Positions 18,587 to 26,475 of a stretch of 64,000 nt of DNA are shown piece by piece. The notes below the pieces were generated by a model. The model saw nothing but the letters and a program-made list of their open reading frames with translations. It was not told the origin of the DNA and did not search any database. Within the stretch, counting starts at the first letter, position 1. Each line of letters opens with the position of its first letter. The position numbers were made by a program, and so were the translations under genes. This DNA is from Cellulomonas sp. S1-8 (GTDB lineage: Bacteria; Actinomycetota; Actinomycetes; Actinomycetales; Cellulomonadaceae), in NCBI RefSeq assembly GCF_026184235.1, contig NZ_CP110806.1, positions 2,790,001 through 2,854,000 of the forward strand, read 5' to 3'.

Positions 18587-19633
18587 TCAGGCGGTGGCGC
18601 TCCCGGTCCCCTGGCGCAGCTCGTCGGGCACGTCGGTGGGCAGCCCGGCGGCGGCCATCCGGCGCCGCGCCACGACCGCGGTGAGCGCGGCGAGACCGGC
18701 GACGGTGAGGTCCCCGACGGTGAAGACGAGCCGCGACGCGACCGCGACCCCGGTCGCCGACCCGACGGACATCATCGTGGCGAGCGCGGCGACCAGGACC
18801 GCCTCGCGGACCCCGACGCCCGACGGCAGGAACACCGCGAACAGCCCGGCCGTGAAGCCGAGGGCGATCGCGCCGGCGCACAGCAGGAGCGCCTCCGGGC
18901 CGGGGTCGACGAGCGAGTTGGCCAGCAGCCACAGGTGCACCCCGAACAGCAGGTACGACAGCAGGGCCCAGCCCAGGGAGCGACCCACCACGCCGACGCG
19001 CAGCGTGTGGTCGAGCGGGGGCTTGCGGAGCAGCCGGAAGATCGCGGACGCGAGCCACGTCATGACCCGCGGGTGCAGGCACACCAGGCCGACGGGGAGC
19101 AGCGCGAAGAGCCAGAGCAGCTCGCGGTGCTCCCCGGCGAGCACCGGGAGGGCCGCGAGCCCCAGCACCAGCGACGCGACGACGCCGACGCCGGCGGCGA
19201 ACAGGCTCGTGGCGAAGACCCGCGCGCGTGCGACACCGTGCCGCCGCCCGATCTCCATCTGCAGGAGGTACGCCCAGACGGACCCGGGCACGTACTTCCC
19301 GAGCTGGCCCACCAGGCAGATCTGCGCGCCGCGCGCGATCCCGACGCGCGGGCCGAGGTCGTCCAGGAGGGTCTGCCAGCTCATGGTGCCGGCCACGAGC
19401 CCCAGGATGACGCAGACGAACGACAGCACGGCGGCCAGGGGGTGGACCGAGACCAGGGCCTCGCGGACCTCGGTCCACTGCCGGACGACCTGCCAGCCGG
19501 CGGCGACCAGCACCAGGACGATGAGCGCCCAGCGGGCCGTCGTGATGAGGGCGGCACGGCGCGAGGCCGGCGGCACCGCGGGGTCGCCCGTGGGGGGGAC
19601 GTCCGCGGGCTCGGGGCGCGCTGTCGTGGTCAT
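18587..19633 (-). CDS. Flippase-like integral membrane protein (LPG synthase transmembrane-region/UPF0104 family)
   Basis: A 348-residue protein with a short Pro-rich N-terminus and about eight hydrophobic helices. Motifs such as GQLGKYVPGSVWAYLLQ and FLPSGVGVREAVLVAAL are those of the membrane half of lysylphosphatidylglycerol synthase and of related glycolipid flippase-like proteins. ATG at 19633 follows GAGAAG; an upstream in-frame start lacks support. It lies 26 bases downstream of the LpxA-like acyltransferase on the same strand, so the pair is likely an operon. Moving or exposing an acylated glycolipid intermediate is a reasonable inference, but family members are functionally diverse and no substrate can be assigned. 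Confidence 0.82.
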   Translation of the reverse strand: MTTTARPEPADVPPTGDPAVPPASRRAALITTARWALIVLVLVAAGWQVVRQWTEVREALVSVHPLAAVLSFVCVILGLVAGTMSWQTLLDDLGPRVGIARGAQICLVGQLGKYVPGSVWAYLLQMEIGRRHGVARARVFATSLFAAGVGVVASLVLGLAALPVLAGEHRELLWLFALLPVGLVCLHPRVMTWLASAIFRLLRKPPLDHTLRVGVVGRSLGWALLSYLLFGVHLWLLANSLVDPGPEALLLCAGAIALGFTAGLFAVFLPSGVGVREAVLVAALATMMSVGSATGVAVASRLVFTVGDLTVAGLAALTAVVARRRMAAAGLPTDVPDELRQGTGSATA

Positions 19634-19659
19634 CGGATCCGCTTCTCGTCCCTGCGCTC

Positions 19660-20376
19660 TCAGCGTGCTACCGCGTGCGCCTCGTCCCACCTCGCGAACA
19701 CCTCTCTCAGCACGCCGAGCAGCTCCGGCTCCGGCGGGCGACCCAGAGCATAGGCGCGCTCAACCTCGGCGATCGCCTCCTCCGGCACGCCCTGGCGCTG
19801 CATCCCCACGACGTTCGCCCCGCGCACGCGTGCGGGGTTGCCGTACACCTTGGCGTAGGGGGCGACGTCGCGGCTGACGACCGCACCCATGCCCACCATC
19901 GCGCCCGGTCCGACGACCCTGCGCTGGTGGACGAGCGCACCGAGGCCGAGGCCGGCCCGGGCGCCCACGACGACGTGGCCGCCGAGCGCCGTGCCCGATG
20001 CGAGGGTCACGCCGTCGGCGAGCCGGCAGTCGTGGGCGACGTAGGCGCGGTTCATGAGGAAGCAGTCGTCCCCGACCTCGGTGACCGACTGCCACCCCTG
20101 GTGGATCACGACCTGCTCGCGCACCAGGGTGCGGTCACCGATGACGACGCCCCCGCCGCCGCCGCCCGTCAGCCACTGCGCGGGGTGGTCGACGCCACGC
20201 ACCTCCGGCGGTGCGCCGATGGTCGCACCGGAGCCGAACCAGTTGTCGTCCCCGATCCGCACGGGACCGAGGATCACGACGTACGGGCCGATGACGTTGC
20301 CCTGACCGAGCTCCACCTCGTCACCTATCACAGCCGATGGGTGGATCGTGTTTCGGCCGTGTGTCGTCGTCGTCAC
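19660..20376 (-). CDS. LpxA-family nucleotide-sugar acyltransferase (left-handed beta helix)
   Basis: A 238-residue hexapeptide-repeat protein that tracks LpxA along its whole length: IHPSAVIGDEVELG at the start, AYVAHDC with His115 at the position of the LpxA catalytic histidine, then GNPARVRGANVVGMQRQGV and a helical tail EEAIAEVERAYALG. LpxA transfers an acyl chain from acyl-ACP to the 3-position of UDP-GlcNAc or its 3-amino analogue. The GTG start lies six bases after a TACGAT box, so the mRNA is probably leaderless. It is divergent from a DegT aminotransferase and Gfo/Idh dehydrogenase, the pair that makes the 3-amino sugar in other bacteria. Classical lipid A synthesis is unlikely in this Gram-positive; acylating a surface amino sugar is my inference. 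Confidence 0.85.
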   Translation of the reverse strand: MTTTTHGRNTIHPSAVIGDEVELGQGNVIGPYVVILGPVRIGDDNWFGSGATIGAPPEVRGVDHPAQWLTGGGGGGVVIGDRTLVREQVVIHQGWQSVTEVGDDCFLMNRAYVAHDCRLADGVTLASGTALGGHVVVGARAGLGLGALVHQRRVVGPGAMVGMGAVVSRDVAPYAKVYGNPARVRGANVVGMQRQGVPEEAIAEVERAYALGRPPEPELLGVLREVFARWDEAHAVAR

Positions 20377-20382
20377 GAAGGG

Positions 20383-20388
20383 ATCGTA
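20383..20388 (-). promoter_or_regulatory. -10 box TACGAT, leaderless start
   Basis: On the minus strand TACGAT ends six bases before the GTG of the LpxA-like gene at 20376. The spacing places the start codon at the expected transcript 5' end. Confidence 0.55.
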
Positions 20389-20489
20389 CCCAGAACCCGT
20401 CCGGACGCCCGCAAGGCCCCTCGACGGCGGTTCTGCGGCTGGTACGGTCGTCCGCGGTCGACAGCCCCACCCACAGCACGAGGAACCCC

Positions 20490-21590
20490 GTGATCCCCAT
20501 CTCCTCCGTCGACCTCGGCCCTGCGGTCGAGGCCGAGGTCCTCAAGGTCCTGCGCTCGGGCATGATCGCGCAGGGCCCCGTCGTCGCCGAGTTCGAGCGC
20601 CGCTTCGCCGAGCTGACGGGTGTGCGGCACGCCGTCGCCGTCAACAACGGCACCACCGCGCTCGTCGCCGCGCTGCAGGTCCTGGACCTGCAGGAGGGCG
20701 ACGAGGTGCTGACGACGCCGTTCACGTTCGTCGCGACCCTCAACGCGATCCTCGAGGCCGGCGCGACCGCGACGTTCGCGGACATCGGCGAGGACGACTT
20801 CAACCTGGACGTCACAGCTGCGGCCGCCGCCGTCACCGACCGCACCGCCGTGCTCATGCCGGTGCACCTGTACGGGCAGACGGTGGACGCGGGCGCGTTC
20901 CGCGCGCTCGCCGACGGCCGCGGGCTCGCGCTCGTCGAGGACTCGGCGCAGTCGCACGGCGCCACGTTCGAGGGACGCGTCGCGGGCAGCTTCGGCGTCG
21001 GCTGCTTCTCGTTCTACGGCACCAAGAACCTCACCACGGGTGAGGGCGGCATCATCACGACCGACGACGACACGCTCGCGGACCGGCTGCGCGTGCTGCG
21101 CAACCAGGGCATGCGGGCGCGGTACCAGTACGAGGTCGCGGGCCACAACTACCGCCTGACGGACCTGCAGGCCGCGGTCGTCCTGCCGCAGCTCGACCGC
21201 TACGCCGCGACGGTCGCGCGGCGCCGGGCGAACGCCGCCCGGCTCGCCGCGGGCCTGGCCGACGTGCCCGGGCTCGTCGTGCCGCGCGAGCTGCCGGGGC
21301 GCGGACACGTCTGGCACCAGTTCACGGTCCGGCTCACGCCGGACGCCCCCGTCGACCGCGACGAGTTCGTGGCCCGCCTCACCGAGGCCGGCATCGGCAA
21401 CGGCATCTACTACCCGCGCCTGGTCTTCGACTACGACTGCTACCGCGACCACCCGCGCGTGCGCGTCGGGGACGTCCCGGTCGCGGAGCGCATCGTCCGC
21501 GAGGTCGTCTCCCTGCCGGTCCACCCGAAGGTGACCGACGCGGACGTCGACACGATCGTCACCGCCGTCCGCAGCATCCTGGGGGCATGA
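20490..21590 (+). CDS. DegT/DnrJ/EryC1 family sugar aminotransferase
   Basis: A 366-residue PLP-dependent enzyme that puts an amino group on a keto nucleotide sugar, usually from glutamate. The internal-aldimine lysine is Lys179 in FYGTKNLTTGEGG. Other family marks are NNGTTALVAAL, TTPFTFVATLNAI, EDSAQSHGA and the carboxy block HVWHQFTVRL. GTG at 20490 follows GAGGAA four bases upstream; longer in-frame starts run into the divergent promoter. Its stop overlaps the ATG of the Gfo/Idh gene. With that dehydrogenase it matches the GnnA/GnnB and WbpB/WbpE pairs, which give 3-amino sugars. Which keto sugar is used cannot be told from sequence. Confidence 0.92.
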   Translation: MIPISSVDLGPAVEAEVLKVLRSGMIAQGPVVAEFERRFAELTGVRHAVAVNNGTTALVAALQVLDLQEGDEVLTTPFTFVATLNAILEAGATATFADIGEDDFNLDVTAAAAAVTDRTAVLMPVHLYGQTVDAGAFRALADGRGLALVEDSAQSHGATFEGRVAGSFGVGCFSFYGTKNLTTGEGGIITTDDDTLADRLRVLRNQGMRARYQYEVAGHNYRLTDLQAAVVLPQLDRYAATVARRRANAARLAAGLADVPGLVVPRELPGRGHVWHQFTVRLTPDAPVDRDEFVARLTEAGIGNGIYYPRLVFDYDCYRDHPRVRVGDVPVAERIVREVVSLPVHPKVTDADVDTIVTAVRSILGA

Positions 21591-22561
21591 CCATGGCCGC
21601 GCCGCTCGCCGTCCTGCTCGTCGGTGCCGGGTCGATGGGCTCGCTGCACGCACGCGTCACGTCGCAGAACGAGGGCACGCGCCTCGTGACCGTCGTCGAC
21701 CCGCGCGCCGAGATCGGCGCAGCCCTGGCGGAGCGCCTCGGCGCGTCGTGGCGCCCGGAGCTCGGCTCGCTCGACGGGATCGACGCCGTGATCGTCGCGG
21801 CGGCGACCGAGGCGCACGGCCCCCTGGCCCGGCAGGTGCTCGAGGCCGGTGTGCCGCTCCTCGTCGAGAAGCCGGTGACCCCGACGCTGGACGAGACGCG
21901 CGCGGTCCTCGACCTCTCGCGAGAGCGCGGCGTGCCGATGATGTGCGGGCTGCTCGAGCGGTACAACCCCGCCGTCGTCACCGCGCGGTCGATCGTCCAG
22001 GCCCCGGTGCACGTCACCGCGACGCGCCACTCCCCCTACGCCCCGCGCATCCGCACCGGCGTGGCGTGGGACCTCCTGGTCCACGACGTCGACCTCGCCA
22101 TGCAGTTCCTGCCCGGGGACGTCGACCAGGTCGAGGCGGTCGTCGGGCAGTTCCACCCGTCGTCGCTCCCGGGCGCGGAGGACGTCGTGCAGGCGTCGTT
22201 GAAGTTCTCCCAGGGCGGTGTCGCGTCGGTGTCGGCGAGCCGCGTCGGGCAGAAGAAGGTCCGCGAGCTCGTGATCCACGAGCTCGACCGCATGGTCGAG
22301 ATCGACCTGCTGCGGCGCGGCGTGACGGTGTACCACCACGTCGCCGCCGAGGCGTCCGACGAGGGCCGCGGGTACCGCCAGCAGACGGTCATCGAGATCC
22401 CCGAGATGACGACGTCGCGGGAGCCGCTCGCGGCCCAGCTCGACCGGTTCGTCGCCCTCGTGCGCGGCGAGGTCGACGCGGACGCCGAGCGCGACTCGAT
22501 CCTGCCGTCGCACTCGGTCGTCGCGCGGGTCAAGGAGGCGGCGGCCGCCGTCCCGGCGTGA
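21587..22561 (+). CDS. Gfo/Idh/MocA family NAD(P)-dependent sugar dehydrogenase
   Basis: A 324-residue oxidoreductase with an N-terminal Rossmann motif LLVGAGSMGSLHA, the family EKPVTPT lysine block near residue 100, and WDLLVHDVDLA with the conserved HD pair before the C-terminal sheet domain. It overlaps the aminotransferase stop (ATGA). Homologous pairs (GnnA with GnnB; WbpB with WbpE) oxidise C3 of a UDP-sugar so that the aminotransferase can aminate it. That role is inferred here from the pairing and from the divergent LpxA-like gene. A 14-bp hairpin terminator follows the stop. Confidence 0.9.
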   Translation: MTMAAPLAVLLVGAGSMGSLHARVTSQNEGTRLVTVVDPRAEIGAALAERLGASWRPELGSLDGIDAVIVAAATEAHGPLARQVLEAGVPLLVEKPVTPTLDETRAVLDLSRERGVPMMCGLLERYNPAVVTARSIVQAPVHVTATRHSPYAPRIRTGVAWDLLVHDVDLAMQFLPGDVDQVEAVVGQFHPSSLPGAEDVVQASLKFSQGGVASVSASRVGQKKVRELVIHELDRMVEIDLLRRGVTVYHHVAAEASDEGRGYRQQTVIEIPEMTTSREPLAAQLDRFVALVRGEVDADAERDSILPSHSVVARVKEAAAAVPA

Positions 22562-22582
22562 CGTCGGTGCGCTGAGCCGCCT

Positions 22583-22614
22583 GCGGCCCCGACCCGCCCA
22601 CGGGTCGGGGCCGC
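22583..22614. terminator. Bidirectional hairpin terminator
   Basis: A perfect 14-bp stem (22583-22596 with 22601-22614) and 4-base loop separates the convergent Gfo/Idh gene and the GT4 gene ending at 22622. Confidence 0.8.
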
Positions 22615-22621
22615 GGCCGTC

Positions 22622-23809
22622 TCAGCGTCGACGCGCCGCGAGCCGCTCGAGCACCTCGAGGTGCTGGTCGACCACGTGCGCGAGCTCGAAGCTCTCGCGC
22701 ACCACCTGCTGCGCCGCGGCCCCGACCCGGCGCGCGTGCTCCGGGTCCGTCAGCGCCTCGACGAGGGCGGCGGCCAGCGCGTCGACGTCCCCGGGCGTCG
22801 TGACGTACAGGTGCTCACGGTCGCCGAGCGGGACGGTCGGGAAGTTGTCGGCACGCCCGGGCGCGACGACCGGGACGCCGGCGGCCATCGCCTCCAGGGT
22901 CGCCGTGCCGAGGCCGATGCCCTGCTCGTGGGACTCGACGTCGGCCGCCGCGAGCAGGTCGGGGACCGCGCTCTTGGGCACCGCCCCGACGGTCATCACG
23001 TGCTCGCGCACACCGAGCTCGTCGGCCCGGCGCTCGAAGGCGTCGTAGTAGACGCGCCCCACCACCGCGAGCCGCACGTCGGGGACCTTCTCGAGCACCG
23101 CGGGCAGCGCCTCGACGAGCGCGACCCGGTCCCGCAGCGGGATGACGTGGCCGAGCGAGAGCACCAGCGGGGTCGCGTCGTCGAGCCCCAGCCGCTCCCT
23201 GCCGCTCGCGCGGTCACCCCCGACCGTCCAGTCGGCGTCGACGCCCACCGGGATGTACTCGAGCCCGGCGGTCGCCCCCCGGTAGCGCGCCTTGACGTAC
23301 TCGTCCATCAGGGCGTCCATCACGACCAGGTGGGGACGGTGGACGCGCATCGTGGGGTAGACCATGAGCGCGTCCAGGCCGCGGAACACCCCGTGGTAGT
23401 GCGCCTGCGGGTTCTCCAGCCGGGTGTGCACGCTGAGCAGCGTCCGCACCCCGCGGTGCCGCGCCCAGGCCCCGGTCGCCCACGTCAGGTCGAAGAACTG
23501 CCCGTGCTGGTGCACCACGTCGGGCGCGAACCTGTCGAGCAGGCGCCACAGCCGGCGGAACAGGCTCGGGCGCGTCGCGAACGAGATGTCGAAGCTCACC
23601 GCGAACCGTGACTCGGGCAGGGCGACGGCCGGCAGCCGCACGATCGTGAGGCCGTCGCGGTGCTCGACGGGCGGTGCGTCGCCGTACGCCGCGGTGACCA
23701 CGAGCACGTCGTGGCCGCGTGCGGCGTACGCGCGGGCGAGGGCGTCCGACAGGTGCGAGCTGCCCCCCACCCGCGGGGGGTAGAAGTTGTTGACGACGAC
23801 GATCCTCAC
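22622..23809 (-). CDS. GT4 family glycosyltransferase
   Basis: A 395-residue GT4 enzyme, last gene of a four-gene minus-strand operon. The N-terminus begins VRIVVVNNFYPPRVGGSSHL, typical of GT-B transferases. The GTG at 23809 overlaps the acyltransferase stop by GTGA. The C-terminal domain has SLGHVIPLRDR in place of the usual PRKN loop and QGIGLGTATLEAMAAG as donor site, with Gly-Ile-Gly rather than the common GFGLP, so it is a diverged branch. The operon's other members make an N-acylated amino sugar, so this transferase is the natural candidate to place that sugar on the growing chain (inference). Confidence 0.88.
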   Translation of the reverse strand: MRIVVVNNFYPPRVGGSSHLSDALARAYAARGHDVLVVTAAYGDAPPVEHRDGLTIVRLPAVALPESRFAVSFDISFATRPSLFRRLWRLLDRFAPDVVHQHGQFFDLTWATGAWARHRGVRTLLSVHTRLENPQAHYHGVFRGLDALMVYPTMRVHRPHLVVMDALMDEYVKARYRGATAGLEYIPVGVDADWTVGGDRASGRERLGLDDATPLVLSLGHVIPLRDRVALVEALPAVLEKVPDVRLAVVGRVYYDAFERRADELGVREHVMTVGAVPKSAVPDLLAAADVESHEQGIGLGTATLEAMAAGVPVVAPGRADNFPTVPLGDREHLYVTTPGDVDALAAALVEALTDPEHARRVGAAAQQVVRESFELAHVVDQHLEVLERLAARRR

Positions 23810-24261
23810 GCGCCGCCCTCCGGGACGAACTCGGGCCGCGTGCCCGGTGCACCGAGCTCGACGCGGGCGACGACCCGCGCCGGCACGCCCGCGACGACCG
23901 TGCGCGCGGGGACGTCGCGCGTGACGACCGCACCGGCGGCCACGACCGCCTCGTCCCCGATGGTGACGCCCATGTTCACCACCGCGTTGGCACCGAGGAA
24001 GACCCGGTCGCCGATCGTGACGGGGGCGCGCTCGACCGTCGGCCACGCCCTGCCGGACACGCAGCGGCGGGCGCTCGAGTGCGTGTACACCTGCACGCCT
24101 GCGGCGATGTCGCAGCCGGCGCCGATCGTCAGCCCGCCCGAGCCGTCGATGACGGTGAACGCGCCGATCCAGGTGCCCTCGCCGATCGTCGGCTCGCCGA
24201 CGATCCAGGCGTGCTCGTGGTACGGGTTGGGCGGCAGGGCGCCGGGGGTGCGGCCCGTCAT
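23806..24261 (-). CDS. Hexapeptide-repeat acyltransferase (WbbJ/WbpD-like)
   Basis: A 151-residue left-handed beta-helix protein. Hexapeptide rungs are visible from IGEGTWIGAFTVID to VTIGDEAVVAAGAVVTRDVPARTVVAGVPARVVAR, the classic end of nucleotide-sugar and maltose/galactoside O- or N-acetyltransferases. His in VYTHSS is a possible catalytic base. Both ends overlap neighbours by stop-start fusion (ATG shares a base with the epimerase stop). Together with the DegT aminotransferase upstream it probably N-acetylates an amino nucleotide sugar. It is much shorter than the LpxA-like protein at 19660 and belongs to a different subgroup. Confidence 0.88.
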   Translation of the reverse strand: MTGRTPGALPPNPYHEHAWIVGEPTIGEGTWIGAFTVIDGSGGLTIGAGCDIAAGVQVYTHSSARRCVSGRAWPTVERAPVTIGDRVFLGANAVVNMGVTIGDEAVVAAGAVVTRDVPARTVVAGVPARVVARVELGAPGTRPEFVPEGGA

Positions 24262-25190
24262 CAGCCGCCGTTCCGGATGAGGTCGGTCATGCCGTCGCGC
24301 ACCGTGATGGACGACTCGAAGCCGAGGACGTCCTTCGCGCGCTGCACGTCGGCCGCACGACGCGACACGAGCACGTCGCGCGGGTTGAAGATCGGCTCGA
24401 CGTCCGCGCCCACGGCGTCGATGAGGATGCGCGCCAGGTCCGCGATGGACGTGTCGATGCCGGTGCCGATGTTGACGGGCACGTTGGCCTGCTCCGACGT
24501 CAGGGCGAGGACCGCGGCGCGCGCGATGTCGTGCACGTGGATGAAGTCCATCGACTGCTCACCCTTGCCGTCGATGACGGGGGGCTCGCCCTGGCGCAGC
24601 CGGTTGACGAAGTGGTTGATGACCGACGTGTAGTACGCGGTCGTCTTCTGGCCGGGACCGTAGACGTTGAAGTACCGCAGCGCGATCCACGACAGGCCGG
24701 CGCGACGCTGGTAGAACCCGAGCAGGTCCTCGCCCGCGCGCTTGGAGATGCAGTAGGGCGTGAGCGGCGCGAGCCGGTCGTCCTCGTGCATCGGCAGCCG
24801 CTCGGGGTCCCCGTACACCGACGCGCTCGACGCGAAGACGAGCCGCTCCACGCCGTGGTCGGCGGCGGCCGCGAACACGTTGTGGTTGCCGATCATGTTG
24901 ATGTCCATGGACTCGTACGGGTCGGACTGGCTCTTGTTGATCGACACCGCCGCGAAGTGGATGACGTGGCTGCAGCCCTTCATCGCCTGGTGGACGGCGC
25001 CCCCGTACCGCACGTCCTGGTCGATCAGCTCGACGTCACCTGTGGCCGCCAGGCGCGCCACGGCATCCCGGTCGCCCCGGAACATGTTGTCGAAGATGCG
25101 GACCTTGTACCCCTGCTCCAGGAGCATGGGCACGACGTGCAGCCCGATGAACCCGGCGCCGCCGGTGAAGAAGACGGTCTTGTCAGCCAT
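24261..25190 (-). CDS. NAD-dependent nucleotide-sugar epimerase/dehydratase
   Basis: A 309-residue extended SDR with [13 protein letters not shown] at residues 6-18, the catalytic set SSASVYG and YCISK, and RYFNVYGPGQ. Length and motifs match UDP-glucose 4-epimerase and related dehydratases. It is the second gene of the minus-strand operon, 27 bases after the aminotransferase stop. Its codon usage and spacing fit its neighbours. It probably prepares or epimerises the sugar that the aminotransferase and acetyltransferase modify, but motif data do not separate 4-epimerase from 4,6-dehydratase with certainty. Confidence 0.9.
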   Translation of the reverse strand: MADKTVFFTGGAGFIGLHVVPMLLEQGYKVRIFDNMFRGDRDAVARLAATGDVELIDQDVRYGGAVHQAMKGCSHVIHFAAVSINKSQSDPYESMDINMIGNHNVFAAAADHGVERLVFASSASVYGDPERLPMHEDDRLAPLTPYCISKRAGEDLLGFYQRRAGLSWIALRYFNVYGPGQKTTAYYTSVINHFVNRLRQGEPPVIDGKGEQSMDFIHVHDIARAAVLALTSEQANVPVNIGTGIDTSIADLARILIDAVGADVEPIFNPRDVLVSRRAADVQRAKDVLGFESSITVRDGMTDLIRNGG

Positions 25191-25217
25191 GTGGATGCTC
25201 CTCGGTTGCCACCGCGC

Positions 25218-26357
25218 TCAGCGGCGGTGTGCGGGGTCGGTGACGACGTCGCGCACGGTGGCGGCGACGCGCTCGACCTGGTCGTCGGTCAGGTTGGCGT
25301 GCATGGGGACGGCGAGGTGCCGCTGGAAGAGGTCGGCCGAGACGGGCAGCTGCTGGCCCCCGCCGTACACCGGCTGCAGGTGGGACGCGTACGTCCCGAA
25401 GTTGCACTGCACGCCGCGGGCGCGCAGCGCGACCGCGACCGCGCCCCGGTCGAGCGAGGCGTCGAGCGTCAGCACGTAGGACTGCCAGGGGTGCTCACGG
25501 TCGGGCAGCGCGACCGGCAGCGTGACGAGCGGGAGGTCGCCCAGCAGCTCGGCGTACCCGGCGGCGGCGCGGCGCCGCGCGGCCAGCAGCGCGGGCAGCC
25601 GGCGGAGCTGGACGCGCATGATCGCGGCCGAGATGTCGGAGAGCCGGTAGTTGTAGCCGGCCTCGTCGAACGACGGCACCGGGAGGTCCGCCGACCCCTC
25701 GCGGCTCAGCGCGGGCTCGATCCCGTAGGTGTGCAGCTTGCGGGCGTGCGCCGCCAGGTCGGCACGGTCGGTGGTGAACGCGCCGCCCTCCCCCGCGGTG
25801 ATCCCCTTGCGGCCGTGGAACGAGAACGTCGCGACGTCCGCGAGCGAGCCGGCGGGACGCCCCCGGTACGTCGCGCCCGCCGAGCACGCGGCGTCCTCCA
25901 TCAGCCACAGCCCGTGCCGGTCGGCGATGGCGCGCAGCTCGTCGTAGTCCGCGGGCTGACCGAACACGTCGACGGCCAGGATCCCGACGGTGCGCGGGGT
26001 GATCGCGGCCTCGACGGCGGCCGGGTCGGCGCTCCAGATGTCGGGGCGGACGTCCGCGAACACCGGCACGCCCCCGGACCAGAGCACGGAGTGACCCGTG
26101 GCGGGGAACGTGTAGTCGCCGACGACGACCTCGTCGCCCGGCCGGACCCCCAGCACCTCGAGCCCGAGGTGCAGCGCGGAGCCGCAGTTGGAGGTCGCCA
26201 GAGCGTGCTGCGTCCCGGCGACGTGGGTGAACTCCTCCTCGAACGCCCGGCACGAGGGTCCTGCTCCGGAGAGCCAGCCCGAGGCGAACACCTCCGCGAC
26301 GGCCTGCAGCTCTTCTTCCCCGACGGTGGGTTGGCCCAGTGCGACGACGTCAGACAT
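25218..26357 (-). CDS. DegT/DnrJ/EryC1 family sugar aminotransferase
   Basis: A 379-residue PLP-dependent aminotransferase, the first gene of its operon. The PLP lysine is Lys184 in FHGRKGITAGEGG. Further marks are TSNCGSALHLGL, VVGDYTFPATGHSV, EDAACSAGATYRG and HPWQSYVLTL. ATG at 26357 follows GGGAGAGG closely. It is only distantly similar to the aminotransferase at 20490, so the locus has two separate amino-sugar branches. One plausible substrate is the 4-keto-6-deoxy sugar made by rfbB, giving a 4-amino-6-deoxy sugar, but that is inference. Confidence 0.92.
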   Translation of the reverse strand: MSDVVALGQPTVGEEELQAVAEVFASGWLSGAGPSCRAFEEEFTHVAGTQHALATSNCGSALHLGLEVLGVRPGDEVVVGDYTFPATGHSVLWSGGVPVFADVRPDIWSADPAAVEAAITPRTVGILAVDVFGQPADYDELRAIADRHGLWLMEDAACSAGATYRGRPAGSLADVATFSFHGRKGITAGEGGAFTTDRADLAAHARKLHTYGIEPALSREGSADLPVPSFDEAGYNYRLSDISAAIMRVQLRRLPALLAARRRAAAGYAELLGDLPLVTLPVALPDREHPWQSYVLTLDASLDRGAVAVALRARGVQCNFGTYASHLQPVYGGGQQLPVSADLFQRHLAVPMHANLTDDQVERVAATVRDVVTDPAHRR

Positions 26358-26418
26358 ACCTCTCCCAGGACGAGTAGCCGGTACAGCATAGGTGAGCCGC
26401 ACCGACCCGGTGCCCGGC

Positions 26419-26424
26419 TAGCAT
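26419..26424 (+). promoter_or_regulatory. -10 box TAGCAT
   Basis: TAGCAT lies 51 bases before the ATG of the membrane protein at 26476, in the 118-base gap between divergent genes. A GAAGGA ribosome site follows, so this transcript has a short leader. A TATGCT on the minus strand (26389-26384) may serve the DegT operon. Confidence 0.45.
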
Positions 26425-26475
26425 GCTGCGTCGGACCAGCGCGCGCTGGACGACGTCCGGACCACGAAGGACACG

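Noticed and set aside
19660..20376. Reading the LpxA-like gene as evidence for lipid A and a Gram-negative host
   Set aside because: No other lipid A gene is present, and WhiB1, PdtaS and LCP genes are those of a high-GC Gram-positive.
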